From: Pseudomonas sp. GM48
GTDB lineage: Bacteria; Pseudomonadota; Gammaproteobacteria; Pseudomonadales; Pseudomonadaceae
Length of the DNA: 33,195 bases
Assembly (NCBI RefSeq): GCF_000282335.1
Contig: NZ_AKJM01000054.1
Span: 1-33,195, forward strand
Direction of reading: 5' to 3'
The translations under genes and the position numbers were made by a program. How positions within the stretch are numbered: position 1 is the stretch's first letter; each line of letters opens with the position of its first letter. The notes under the pieces were generated by a model. The model was not told the origin of the DNA. It made no database searches and saw nothing but the letters and a program-made list of their open reading frames with translations. Shown piece after piece: positions 24,691 through 33,114 of the stretch.

Positions 24691-25005
24691 TCAGAGCCAC
24701 CAGCGCAGTAAAAAGAAGAACCCCATGCTCAGCAGCATGCTGAGTAAAGTATTGCGCGTGTAAAGCACCAACCCGACTGCCACCAGCGAACTGATCAGAT
24801 AGGGATTGTCCCAGTGCAGATTCAGCTGTTTTTGCGGCATGAACACAATCGGTCCGCAGATGGCGGTCAACATGCCCGGTACTGCAAACCCCAGGAACTG
24901 CCGGGCATTGCTGCTCAGGCGTACCGGCAGTCGCGGTTCCAGAAAAACATAGCGGTTGAGAAACACCAACACGCCCATTCCGACAATCACTGCCCAAACC
25001 ATCAT
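24691..25005 (-). CDS. azlD: AzlD-type branched-chain amino acid exporter subunit
   Basis: A 104-residue integral membrane protein with about four hydrophobic segments, starting MMVWAVIVGMGVLVFLNRYVF and containing FAVPGMLTAICGP. It is of the AzlD/YgaH family, the small partner of AzlC in export of branched-chain or related amino acids. Its ATG overlaps the azlC stop by four bases (25002-25005), so the two subunits are translationally coupled. The transported substrate cannot be read from sequence. Confidence 0.88.
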   Translation of the reverse strand: MMVWAVIVGMGVLVFLNRYVFLEPRLPVRLSSNARQFLGFAVPGMLTAICGPIVFMPQKQLNLHWDNPYLISSLVAVGLVLYTRNTLLSMLLSMGFFFLLRWWL

Positions 25006-25700
25006 GTGCGTCCACCGTAGAATTTATTGCAGACAAACCCGGCAGTCATGCCCGCCAGCCCCGACAGCACCAGCGCCGAGCCCCATTGCCAATAGCTGAA
25101 CAACACCGAGCAAAACAGCGACACCGCCACGCAAACCACGGTCGGCACGTTGCGCACCACCGGGGTGATCAGGGCGATGAAGGTCGCCGCGATGGAGAAA
25201 TCCAGGCCCAGGTGTTCAAGACCGGGAATGCTGCTGCCGAGCACAATGCCCGCCAGGGTGAACAGGTTCCAGGCGATGTAGAACGTCAGGCCCACGCCCA
25301 GGGCGTACCAGCGGTTGAACTGCTGTTTGTCGTGCTGGCTGTTCAGGGCGAACAACTCGTCGGTGAGCAAAAAACCCAGGCCCGCGCGCCAGCGTCCCGG
25401 CAATGGCGAAATCACCGAACGCATGCTCATGCCATAAAGCAAATGCTGGGATGTCAGCAGCAGCGTGGTCAGCAGGATCGAAAAAATCCCGGCGCCACCC
25501 TTGAGCATGCCGATCGCCACCAACTGCGCCGCACCAGCAAACACAATGCTCGACAGGCCCTGGCCTTGAAGGGGTGTGAGATTGGCTTCGATGGCCATGG
25601 AACCGGCCAGCAAACCCCAGGGCGCGGTGGCCAGGGACAACGGCATGATCGCCGCGGCGCCGCGCAGAAAGGCGCTGCGCGGCATGATTGAGTTGGACAT
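25002..25700 (-). CDS. azlC: AzlC-type branched-chain amino acid exporter subunit
   Basis: A 232-residue inner-membrane protein of the AzlC/YgaZ family. Family signatures seen are PLSLATAPWGLLAGSMA near residue 20, FAGAAQLVAIGML near 54 and SQHLLYGMSM near 84, followed by LTDELFAL near 112. It would act with AzlD to export valine, other branched-chain amino acids or similar compounds. The ribosome site before the start at 25700 is weak. Confidence 0.9.
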   Translation of the reverse strand: MSNSIMPRSAFLRGAAAIMPLSLATAPWGLLAGSMAIEANLTPLQGQGLSSIVFAGAAQLVAIGMLKGGAGIFSILLTTLLLTSQHLLYGMSMRSVISPLPGRWRAGLGFLLTDELFALNSQHDKQQFNRWYALGVGLTFYIAWNLFTLAGIVLGSSIPGLEHLGLDFSIAATFIALITPVVRNVPTVVCVAVSLFCSVLFSYWQWGSALVLSGLAGMTAGFVCNKFYGGRT

Positions 25701-25786
25701 AACGTTCTACAGACAGGGAAAGACCCCAGACTTTGCCAGCTGCGGCGGCCAATGGCTTGAACAATCTTGCTCACTGATATGACTGC

Positions 25787-25978
25787 GTGCCATTCATCGG
25801 CTGTCTGCTTGATTCGCCACAGTGGCGGCAACATGATGGCGCTGCATTTTCACTCGGCACCACCGGCACTTCGCTGCATGCCACGGCGCTGGAGTTCGTC
25901 GAACAGTTCGACCAGTTGCTCTACAAGGCCAAGCACAATGGCCGGATGCGCGCCGAGTTCGCTGATTTTCGTGATTGA
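25787..25978 (+). pseudogene. Probable C-terminal remnant of a GGDEF-domain gene
   Basis: The frame encodes about 63 residues, ending LEFVEQFDQLLYKAKHNGRMRAEF. This resembles the last helix of GGDEF domains, where ADxALYxAKxxGRNR is typical. The preceding residues (HDGAAFSLGTTGTSL) look like the beta strand that normally reads as T-x-S-I-G-V. There is no GGDEF motif, no N-terminal part and no convincing ribosome site, so it is read as a decayed fragment. It could instead be chance similarity. Confidence 0.45.
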
Positions 25979-26263
25979 CAAACGGCGCGCCGGCTTTTAA
26001 AACTGGGCGCCTCACTCAGGGTGTAAGCAAGTATGTCCGCAACCTTCAACCTCAACACTTCCGTCATTGGCTTGATTGCCAAGGCGCAAGGTTGCGTTGC
26101 GCACGCCCTCAAATCGAAGAAACAGTCGCTCATGTGACCGGGGCGCGCTGTCCCGTCAGATGAGCTGACAGGACATTGAGCGCGACGGACCACCCTCCCC
26201 TTGCTTACTCTCCTTCTACGCTCCTGACGGTGACGAAATCGGTCAACCATCAGGAGAAAGTGC
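25979..26263. other. Intergenic region before the dapA paralogue, with inverted repeats
   Basis: There is no confident gene here. A nine-base perfect inverted repeat CGCAACCTT/AAGGTTGCG (26038-26046 and 26088-26096) encloses a smaller hairpin TTGGC/GCCAA (26067-26071 and 26078-26082). A possible 34-codon frame at 26033-26137 (starting MSATFNLNTS) overlaps it; its ribosome site is mediocre. The region may hold an RNA leader, a small RNA or an operator. Confidence 0.4.
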
Positions 26264-27139
26264 ATGTCAGCGTTTCAAGGTATCTGGGTTCCACTGGTCA
26301 CACCGTTCCACAACGGTGCCATCGATTTCGTCAGCTTGCGCCGGCTGGTCAGCCATCTGCTGGAAAAAGGCGTCGACGGCTTCGTCGTTTGCGGCACCAC
26401 CGGTGAGCCGGCGGCGATGGGCAAACATGAGCAACTGGCGGTGCTTGATGCGGTGCTGGAGCTGGTGCCGGCACAACAGGTGGTCATGGGCCTGGCCGGG
26501 AACAACCTGACCGAGTTGTTGCAGTTCCAGAGCGAGATTCTCAAGCGCCCGGTGGCTGGCCTGCTGGTGCCGGCGCCGTATTACATCCGCCCTTCCCAGG
26601 CCGGCCTCGAAGCGTTTTTCCGCACGGTCGCCGATGCCTCCAGCGTTCCGCTGATCCTCTATGATATCCCTTACCGTACCGGCGTGGCCTTCGAACAGGC
26701 GACCCTGCTCAATATCGTCGCCCACGAACGGATTGTCGCCATCAAGGATTGCGGCGGTAATTTTTCAAACACCCTCGCATTGCTCAATAGCGGCCATGTC
26801 GATGTGCTGTGCGGCGAAGACAACCAGATCTTCAATGCCCTGTGCCTGGGCGCCAAAGGCGCGATTGCCGCGTCGGCGCATGTCCACCCCGAACTGTTCG
26901 TGCAGTTGCACCGGCAGATCCGCGACAACCGGTTGGCCGATGGCCGCGCCACGTTTTTCCGTTTGCTGCCGTTGATCAACAGCCTGTTCCTGGAGCCCAA
27001 CCCGGCCCCGGTGAAAACCGCACTGGCCCTGCAAGGCTTGATGGGTGACGAACTGCGCGCACCGATGCAACGCAGCAGTGAATCGATGACCGAGCGTTTG
27101 CAAGACGTACTCAGCGCATTGGACCGCGACATTCGATAG
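26264..27139 (+). CDS. DapA-family aldolase (4-hydroxy-tetrahydrodipicolinate synthase-like)
   Basis: A 291-residue TIM-barrel of the DapA/NAL family. Its residues fall at the E. coli DapA positions: Thr45 in CGTTGEP, Tyr107, Tyr133 and Arg138 in LYDIPYRTG, and Schiff-base Lys161 in AIKDCGG. The presence of Arg138 supports true dihydrodipicolinate synthase activity from pyruvate and aspartate semialdehyde. The neighbours are not lysine genes, and Pseudomonas usually has a separate main dapA, so this is probably a paralogue, perhaps used for another oxo-acid. CAGGAG precedes the ATG at 26264 with good spacing. Confidence 0.85.
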   Translation: MSAFQGIWVPLVTPFHNGAIDFVSLRRLVSHLLEKGVDGFVVCGTTGEPAAMGKHEQLAVLDAVLELVPAQQVVMGLAGNNLTELLQFQSEILKRPVAGLLVPAPYYIRPSQAGLEAFFRTVADASSVPLILYDIPYRTGVAFEQATLLNIVAHERIVAIKDCGGNFSNTLALLNSGHVDVLCGEDNQIFNALCLGAKGAIAASAHVHPELFVQLHRQIRDNRLADGRATFFRLLPLINSLFLEPNPAPVKTALALQGLMGDELRAPMQRSSESMTERLQDVLSALDRDIR

Positions 27140-27200
27140 AGCGCCCGCCACCGGCCCGAGTACCATGGAGCGATTCGTTTACCCGCTCAGGGGCACCGAC

Positions 27201-27563
27201 ATGCTGTACCGAATCGCCGCCGACGGGCTGATGCTGTTGCACTTGCTGTTCATTGTGTTTGTGTTGTTCGGCGGGTTGCTGGTGCTCAAATGGCGCCCCC
27301 TGATCTGGTGGCATCCGCCCGCCGCGTTGTGGGGTATGGCGGTGGAGTTCTTCCACCTGCCCTGCCCGCTGACCGACTGGGAAAACCGCATGCGCCTTGG
27401 GGCCGGGCAAACCGGCTATGGGGGTGGATTCATCGAACATTACCTCTGGCCGGTCATCTATCCCGCCGGCCTGACACCCGGCATTCAGCTTGGATTGGGC
27501 AGCGTGGTGTTGGTGATCAACGTGCTGGTCTATCTTCGTTTGATCAAGCGATGGGCCACCTGA
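27201..27563 (+). CDS. DUF2784-family membrane protein
   Basis: A 120-residue inner-membrane protein with about three hydrophobic segments (residues 8-30, a central one around WWHPPAALWGMAVE, and 95-115). The pattern HLLFIVFVLFGG with LPCPLTDWENRMR and GGGFIEHYLWP is typical of DUF2784. The function is unknown. ATG at 27201 follows AGGGGC and matches the family length; the frame begins 36 bases earlier at 27165. It lies between the dapA paralogue and a LysR gene, all on the same strand. Confidence 0.85.
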   Translation: MLYRIAADGLMLLHLLFIVFVLFGGLLVLKWRPLIWWHPPAALWGMAVEFFHLPCPLTDWENRMRLGAGQTGYGGGFIEHYLWPVIYPAGLTPGIQLGLGSVVLVINVLVYLRLIKRWAT

Positions 27564-27594
27564 ATCGTCAATCCCCCGTCAAGGACATGAAAAC

Positions 27595-28512
27595 ATGTTG
27601 TCGACAGAAGACCTGGCACTGCTCGAGGCCATCCGCCAAACCGGCAGCCTGTCGCGGGCGGCGGCGCACCTGGGCAAGGCGCCATCGACCGTGTCCTATG
27701 CGGCGCGGCAACTGGAAGAGCGCTTCGATGCGTTGCTGTTCGACCGTCGCCGCTACCGTTTGCAACTGACCCCGGCGGGCGAGTTGCTGGTCAACGAAGC
27801 GGCGCGGCTGATGCAGGACGTCTCGCGCCTGACGCAACGGGTCCGGCAAGTCGCCAACGGCTGGGAAAGCCGCTTGTGGATCGTGACCGACGAACTGCTG
27901 GAATTCGAAACCTTGATCCCGGTGATCCACGAATTCGATGCGCTGCAATCCGGCGTGCCGCTGCGCATCACCCAGGAAGTGCTCAAAGGGGTCTGGGAAG
28001 CCCTGCGCGAAGGCCGCGCGGATCTGGTCATCGGCGCCACCAATGAACCGCCGGCCATTGCGAATTTGCGCTGGATGCAACTGGGGGAAATGGAATGGGT
28101 GTTTGCGGTGTCACCCCGGCACCCGCTGGCCAAGGCCAAAGGCCCGATTACCCGGGCCATGGTCGCGCAACACCGGGCGATTGTGGTGGCCGACTCGTCC
28201 AGAGTCTCCGAGGGCAGCACCTACGGCGTCACCGGAGGGCAAACGGTGCTGGCCGTGCCGACCATGCGCGCGAAAATCCTCGCCCAGTGCAATGCGCTGG
28301 GGGTGGGCTGGCTACCGCGGCACCGGGTTGGCTCACTGCTGAAAAACGGCACGCTGGTTGAAAAACACATGGCTGACCCGCGCGAGCCGAACATCCTGTA
28401 CGCAGGCTGGCGTGGTGATCACGACGGTCGCGCCCTGGGCTGGTGGCTGGAGCAGCTTGCAAAACCCAACCTGGCCACCCGACTGGTTCAGGGAACGGAC
28501 CGGATTGCCTGA
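27595..28512 (+). CDS. LysR-family transcriptional regulator
   Basis: A 305-residue LysR-type regulator. The winged helix-turn-helix is around residues 16-36 (GSLSRAAAHLGKAPSTVSYA) and the effector domain follows from about residue 90 (ESRLWIVTDELLEFETLIPV). The target genes are not known: there is no divergent gene next to it, and the upstream gene is the collinear DUF2784 gene, 31 bases away. It could control an unlinked locus. The gene is complete. Confidence 0.88.
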   Translation: MLSTEDLALLEAIRQTGSLSRAAAHLGKAPSTVSYAARQLEERFDALLFDRRRYRLQLTPAGELLVNEAARLMQDVSRLTQRVRQVANGWESRLWIVTDELLEFETLIPVIHEFDALQSGVPLRITQEVLKGVWEALREGRADLVIGATNEPPAIANLRWMQLGEMEWVFAVSPRHPLAKAKGPITRAMVAQHRAIVVADSSRVSEGSTYGVTGGQTVLAVPTMRAKILAQCNALGVGWLPRHRVGSLLKNGTLVEKHMADPREPNILYAGWRGDHDGRALGWWLEQLAKPNLATRLVQGTDRIA

Positions 28513-28522
28513 CGCCCTACGC

Positions 28523-30067
28523 TCAGTTGGCAATCACGCTCATGTTCCGTCCGCTGGCCTTGGCCACGTACAGCGCCTTGTCTGCCGCATCAATCAGCTC
28601 TTCGGGCCGGACCTGGGAAGCGGCATTGCATGCACCCACGCCGACGCTGATTGTCACCGTGCCTTCGGAGCTGTCGCTGTGGGCAATACCGGCCTGCAGC
28701 ACCGCGCGGCGGATTTTCTCCGCCACCAGGAATGCCCCCACATAGTCGGTGCCGGGCAGCACCACGGCGAACTCTTCGCCACCATAGCGGGCGGCCAGGC
28801 CACCGGGGCGCTTGATGTTGTCCGTGATGATCGCACTGACCTTGCGTAAACACTCGTCACCGGCAAGGTGGCCATAACGGTCGTTGAACGCTTTGAAATG
28901 ATCGACATCAATCATCAGCAGCGCCAGATCGCTCAGGCTGCGCCGGGCACGGCCCAGCTCCACATCGATGAAAGCATCGAGCTGACGCCGGTTGGCCAGC
29001 CCCGTCAGCGCATCCTTGAGGGCCAACCCCTCCAGGTTGCGATTGACCTCCAGGAGTTTCTCCTGGGTGTCCAGCAACTCGACCTGCACCAGGTTCTGTT
29101 GCTTCATCAACTTGATGAGCCGCAGCCCCAGCACTCCGAGAATACTCAGCAACAGCGTGACGATGCCGGCGCTGAGCAGCGTCTCCACGCGCCAGCTGCC
29201 GAGCACTTCATCCTTGTTCAGTGCGGTAAAAACGATCAGCGGATAACCCTCGACCCGGCGATACGCCGTCACCCGCTCGACACCGTCGATGATCGACGTG
29301 ATCGTGGCTGTACCCGCATCGCCCTTGGGCAACAACCGGGTGAACAACGGGCTCTTGGCGAGGCTGGTGCCGATATCTGTCTCTTTGAAGGGTCTGCGAA
29401 TGACAATGGTGGCATTGTCGGCGATCAGGTTGATCACGCCGTTACTGCCCAAGTCGATGCTGTCGTAGAGCTGCAGGAAATGGCTGAGGTAAATCGTCGC
29501 CAGCGCCACGCCGGCAAAACTGCCATCAGGATGATTGACCCGGCGCGAAACCGTCATGATCCATTCACCGCTCGAACGGCTCTTGATCGATGGCCCGATG
29601 TGCGGCCCACGGCTGGGGTTATCGCGATGGAAGATGAAGTATTCGCGGTCGGAATTGTTGACGCCGGTTTGGTCGGCACCATTGGAATTGGCGATCCACT
29701 GCCCTTTTTCGTCGAACACGAACAAGCCATGGAGCTGGCTCAACTCACTGCGCTGGACATTGAGCAACTGCGGCAGCCGGGATGGGTCCACACCATCGTG
29801 TTCCAGACGATCGACCAGGGTGAACAGCAGCGTGTCGGCCTGCTTGATCGTTGCCTGTGCTTGCGATGCCAGGGTCTGCGCAAGGTTGGACATCGCCACT
29901 TCCTTGTCATGCAGCTGGTACTGGCGCGAGCTCCAGGCTTGCCAGATCACGATCGCTGTCATCGACAGGCACACCGCGGCCAGCAGGATCACCGCCGAGC
30001 GGACCTTGAGGCGGGTCACGGCTGGCCGGAGCATTTCAATATGATCGTTGATCGACGGATGTCCCAT
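28523..30067 (-). CDS. Membrane diguanylate cyclase with Cache sensor
   Basis: A 514-residue inner-membrane protein that would make c-di-GMP from GTP. Membrane segments lie near residues 24-45 and 296-317, with a periplasmic Cache-type sensor between them (GQWIANSNG, SDREYF and SGEWIMTVSRRV fit dCache). The C-terminal GGDEF domain has an intact GGEEF (429-433), DALTGLANRR and LALLMIDVDHFK. The inhibitory I-site RxxD is replaced by RPGG (420-423), so product feedback is probably lost. ATG at 30067 follows AGGGAG; the frame extends to 30454 without other support. Confidence 0.9.
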   Translation of the reverse strand: MGHPSINDHIEMLRPAVTRLKVRSAVILLAAVCLSMTAIVIWQAWSSRQYQLHDKEVAMSNLAQTLASQAQATIKQADTLLFTLVDRLEHDGVDPSRLPQLLNVQRSELSQLHGLFVFDEKGQWIANSNGADQTGVNNSDREYFIFHRDNPSRGPHIGPSIKSRSSGEWIMTVSRRVNHPDGSFAGVALATIYLSHFLQLYDSIDLGSNGVINLIADNATIVIRRPFKETDIGTSLAKSPLFTRLLPKGDAGTATITSIIDGVERVTAYRRVEGYPLIVFTALNKDEVLGSWRVETLLSAGIVTLLLSILGVLGLRLIKLMKQQNLVQVELLDTQEKLLEVNRNLEGLALKDALTGLANRRQLDAFIDVELGRARRSLSDLALLMIDVDHFKAFNDRYGHLAGDECLRKVSAIITDNIKRPGGLAARYGGEEFAVVLPGTDYVGAFLVAEKIRRAVLQAGIAHSDSSEGTVTISVGVGACNAASQVRPEELIDAADKALYVAKASGRNMSVIAN

Positions 30068-30153
30068 GATGCTCCCTGAGTGCCTGTGAACGGACGAACC
30101 TTCCTGATCGCCGTTGTGTTGCCCACTATGCCTGATCCAGGCTCGCAACGATG

Positions 30154-30681
30154 TTAGCGCGATGCCTGCTTTACCGCCTCCAGCCACGCCGGATCCAGCC
30201 GCGTCTGTTCGGTATCGATGCCCAGCGCTTGCATTCGTTCCATGTGCTGATCCATTTCGCGGATCAGTTGGCTGTGGTCGCTGGAGTTGCCATCGAGCTG
30301 ATGCATCTGGTTCAAGCCCAAATGGTAGAAACGCAACAGCTTCATCGCAACCGGGTCGCCCTTTTCCACGGCCGTCGTTACATGATGCATGACATTGGTA
30401 ACACTCATCAGGCTGCGCTTGAGCTGCCAACTGTAGACCGCAGGCGCCATCCACGCCTGGCGCCAGAACACCTTGCGCATCAGCGCCGCCATCGCCAGCA
30501 CGGCAACAAACACGCCACCGACGTTGAAGCGCAGATTGTCGCCCCCCGGTGTGCCGAACAGCGCCACCGCCGCCGTGGACAGCACCATCGCCAGCGCCAG
30601 AAAGATCAGGGCGATGATAAGCGTGCTGCGCCGTGTCTGTTGCCGGTAGGTGTTGGCGTTCATTGGCTGGATTTCGAACAT
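30154..30681 (-). CDS. DUF3087-family membrane protein
   Basis: A 175-residue protein with two hydrophobic segments near residues 20-41 and 50-65 and a cytoplasmic C-terminal part rich in His, Met and Gln (HHVTTAVEKGDPVAMKLLRFYHLGLNQMHQLDG). This matches DUF3087, a family of unknown function found in gamma-proteobacteria. I chose ATG at 30681, after AGGAAA; ATG at 30663 lacks a ribosome site. It diverges from ppnN, with 234 bases between the two starts. Confidence 0.8.
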   Translation of the reverse strand: MFEIQPMNANTYRQQTRRSTLIIALIFLALAMVLSTAAVALFGTPGGDNLRFNVGGVFVAVLAMAALMRKVFWRQAWMAPAVYSWQLKRSLMSVTNVMHHVTTAVEKGDPVAMKLLRFYHLGLNQMHQLDGNSSDHSQLIREMDQHMERMQALGIDTEQTRLDPAWLEAVKQASR

Positions 30682-30915
30682 TGCGTCGGGTTTCCTGAGC
30701 TTCAATGGTAAAAAGGGGTCTGAGGCAAAAAGACAGCGGGCCATTATCGCCTCTGCGAGGGATTTAGCTATGCTGGGGCTCCTTTTCATCTTTTCATCGT
30801 CAAGCGGGGGACATGGCGAGACCGTGCAGTTCGTGCCATCTTCTTTCATGAATACACATTATTCGGATGCCATTCGTTGTTGCTGTGTGAATGACATCGT
30901 TTTAAGGATCATTGA

Positions 30916-32289
30916 ATGACCCAACGCCAAGTTATCAACGCCTCCGTCAGTCCCAAGGGCAGCCTGGAAACGCTCTCGCAACGGGAAGTCCAGCAATTGA
31001 GCGAAGCCGGTTCCGGCAGCACCTACACCCTCTTCCGCCAGTGCGCCCTGGCCATCCTCAACACCGGCGCCCATGTCGATAACGCCAAGACCATCCTTGA
31101 AGCCTATAAAGATTTTGAAATCCGTATTCACCAGCAGGACCGCGGCGTACGCCTGGAACTGCTGAACGCTCCCGCCGACGCCTTCGTCGATGGCGAAATG
31201 ATCGCCAGCACCCGGGAAATGCTGTTCAGCGCCCTGCGTGACATCGTCTACACCGAAAACGAACTCGACAGCCAACGCATCGACCTGAGCAACTCCCAGG
31301 GCATCAGCGACTACGTGTTCCACCTGCTGCGCAACGCCCGCACCCTGCGCCCCGGCGTCGAGCCGAAGATCGTGGTGTGCTGGGGCGGACATTCGATCAA
31401 TACCGAAGAATACAAATACACCAAGAAAGTCGGCCACGAACTGGGCCTGCGCAGCCTGGACATCTGCACCGGTTGCGGCCCCGGCGTGATGAAAGGCCCG
31501 ATGAAAGGCGCCACCATCGCCCACGCCAAGCAACGCATCCACGGCGGCCGCTACCTGGGCCTGACCGAGCCCGGGATCATCGCCGCCGAAGCGCCGAACC
31601 CGATCGTCAACGAACTGGTGATCCTGCCGGACATCGAAAAACGCCTGGAAGCCTTCGTCCGCGTCGGCCACGGCATCATCATCTTCCCGGGCGGTGCCGG
31701 TACCGCCGAAGAGTTCCTGTACCTGCTCGGTATCCTGATGCACCCGGGCAATGAAGGCCTGCCCTTCCCGGTCGTCCTCACCGGGCCGAAACATGCCGCG
31801 CCGTACCTGGAACAACTGGACGCGTTCGTCGGCGCCACCCTGGGTGACGCCGCCAAGCAGCACTACCAGATCATCATCGATGACCCGGCTGAAGTGGCGC
31901 GCCAGATGACCCAGGGTCTCAAGGCGGTCAAGCAATTCCGCCGCGAGCGCAACGATGCGTTCCACTTCAACTGGCTGCTGAAAATCGATGAAGGCTTCCA
32001 GCGCCCGTTCGACCCGACCCACGAAAACATGGCCAACCTAAAACTGAGCCTCGACCTGCCGTCCCACGAACTGGCGGCCAACCTGCGCCGCGCGTTCTCC
32101 GGCATCGTCGCCGGCAACGTCAAGGACAAGGGCATCCGCCTGATCGAAGAACACGGGCCCTACCAGATCCGTGGCGACGCGGCGATCATGCAACCGCTGG
32201 ACCTGCTGCTCAAAGCCTTCGTCGCCCAGCACCGCATGAAACTGCCGGGCGGCGCGGCGTATGTGCCGTGCTATCGGGTGGTGGCGTAA
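30916..32289 (+). CDS. ppnN: PpnN, nucleotide 5'-monophosphate nucleosidase
   Basis: A 457-residue enzyme of the YgdH/PpnN group that cleaves the N-glycosidic bond of purine and pyrimidine monophosphates to base and ribose 5-phosphate. A LOG-like Rossmann core carries CTGCGPGVMKGPMKGA (185-200) and the catalytic PGGAGTAEE (258-266), flanked by the N- and C-terminal domains found in PpnN. In E. coli, (p)ppGpp controls this enzyme; I cannot judge that here. AAGGAT precedes the ATG. The gene is complete. Confidence 0.93.
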   Translation: MTQRQVINASVSPKGSLETLSQREVQQLSEAGSGSTYTLFRQCALAILNTGAHVDNAKTILEAYKDFEIRIHQQDRGVRLELLNAPADAFVDGEMIASTREMLFSALRDIVYTENELDSQRIDLSNSQGISDYVFHLLRNARTLRPGVEPKIVVCWGGHSINTEEYKYTKKVGHELGLRSLDICTGCGPGVMKGPMKGATIAHAKQRIHGGRYLGLTEPGIIAAEAPNPIVNELVILPDIEKRLEAFVRVGHGIIIFPGGAGTAEEFLYLLGILMHPGNEGLPFPVVLTGPKHAAPYLEQLDAFVGATLGDAAKQHYQIIIDDPAEVARQMTQGLKAVKQFRRERNDAFHFNWLLKIDEGFQRPFDPTHENMANLKLSLDLPSHELAANLRRAFSGIVAGNVKDKGIRLIEEHGPYQIRGDAAIMQPLDLLLKAFVAQHRMKLPGGAAYVPCYRVVA

Positions 32290-32329
32290 CCCTTCTCGGT
32301 GTAACGACACCGATGTGAGCTTTACCGTC

Positions 32330-32357
32330 GCGAGCCGCAGTGAAAGCTGCGGTTCGC
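32330..32357 (+). terminator. Possible terminator after ppnN
   Basis: An eleven-base stem GCGAGCCGCAG with CTGCGGTTCGC (one G-U pair) has a six-base loop, 41 bases after the ppnN stop. The following sequence TTACTTCTAT is only moderately U-rich, so termination may be partial and the NUDIX gene could be read through. Confidence 0.45.
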
Positions 32358-32380
32358 TTACTTCTATGGAAAGAAAAAAC

Positions 32381-32821
32381 ATGCGCCAACGCGATTCAGC
32401 GCGACTGCTGCTGATCAATCCTTCAAAACAGGTTCTGCTGTTTCACTTCCAGCACAAAAACGATGCCCTCGCGGGCCAAAGCCACTGGGCGACACCCGGT
32501 GGCGGGCTTGAGCCGGGTGAATCCTTTGAGGCTGCGGCGGTTCGTGAACTGTTTGAAGAAACCGGGCTGAATGTCGCTGCCGTGGGAGCCAGCGTTGCAG
32601 AGCGGCGTTTTTCGATGATGTTGCCCAGTGGTGAAACGGTGCTGTCGGTTGAACGGTATTTTGTGGTTCATACCGACAGTGAACGTCTGTCCCGTGAGGG
32701 GTGGACAGCTAACGAAGTTCGGGTAATGGCAGGCCATAAATGGTGGTCCGTAGCCGAGCTACGAGAGACCCGCGAAACGGTGTGGCCGGAGCAGTTGATA
32801 GAGATGCTGGAAAGCGCGTGA
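32381..32821 (+). CDS. NUDIX hydrolase
   Basis: A 146-residue hydrolase with the Nudix box GGLEPGESFEAAAVRELF at residues 41-58, continuing into EETGL, and all acidic metal ligands present. It would cleave a nucleoside diphosphate linked to another group; the substrate is unknown. The start SARLLLINPSKQVLLFHFQHK resembles NUDIX proteins related to ADP-ribose or 8-oxo-dGTP hydrolases, but this does not fix the activity. ATG at 32381 follows GGAAAG; frames upstream read back into ppnN and are rejected. Confidence 0.88.
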   Translation: MRQRDSARLLLINPSKQVLLFHFQHKNDALAGQSHWATPGGGLEPGESFEAAAVRELFEETGLNVAAVGASVAERRFSMMLPSGETVLSVERYFVVHTDSERLSREGWTANEVRVMAGHKWWSVAELRETRETVWPEQLIEMLESA

Positions 32822-32869
32822 TGCATGGGCGATAGCCACACAGCCAAGCAATCTGACATACACAATCCA

Positions 32870-33001
32870 TGTGGCGAGGGAGCTTGCTCCCGCTCGACTG
32901 CGCAGCAGTCGTAAACCGGCTAATGCGGTATATCTCAGGGTATGGTGTCTACCGGTTTGGGGCCGCTTCGCGCCCCAGCGGGAGCAAGCTCCCTCGCCAC
33001 A
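32870..33001. repeat. REP pair, TGTGGCGAGGGAGC family
   Basis: An inverted pair of the same family as 11763-11893, with inner arms CGACTGCGCAGCAGTCG forming a local hairpin. It lies just beyond the NUDIX gene. Confidence 0.9.
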
Positions 33002-33043
33002 TTTCTGATGTGAGCCAGAGGATTGTCGTTGGCTGTAAGGCCG

Positions 33044-33069
33044 CCATCGCGAGCAAGCTCGCTCCCACA
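33044..33069. repeat. Single REP, GAGCGAGC family
   Basis: One copy in the orientation CCATCGCGAGCAAGCTCGCT, with no partner nearby, placed between two REPs of other families. Confidence 0.75.
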
Positions 33070-33114
33070 GCAGGGCGGGGATATACATGGGTTTTGCGCC
33101 TGACACTGGTCAAC

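Noticed and set aside
25767..26000. 77-codon frame in another frame over the GGDEF remnant
   Set aside because: Ser/Cys/Arg-rich composition indicates an out-of-frame shadow.
30859..32022. 387-codon frame on the - strand
   Set aside because: It is antisense to ppnN; low-complexity composition is typical of shadow frames.
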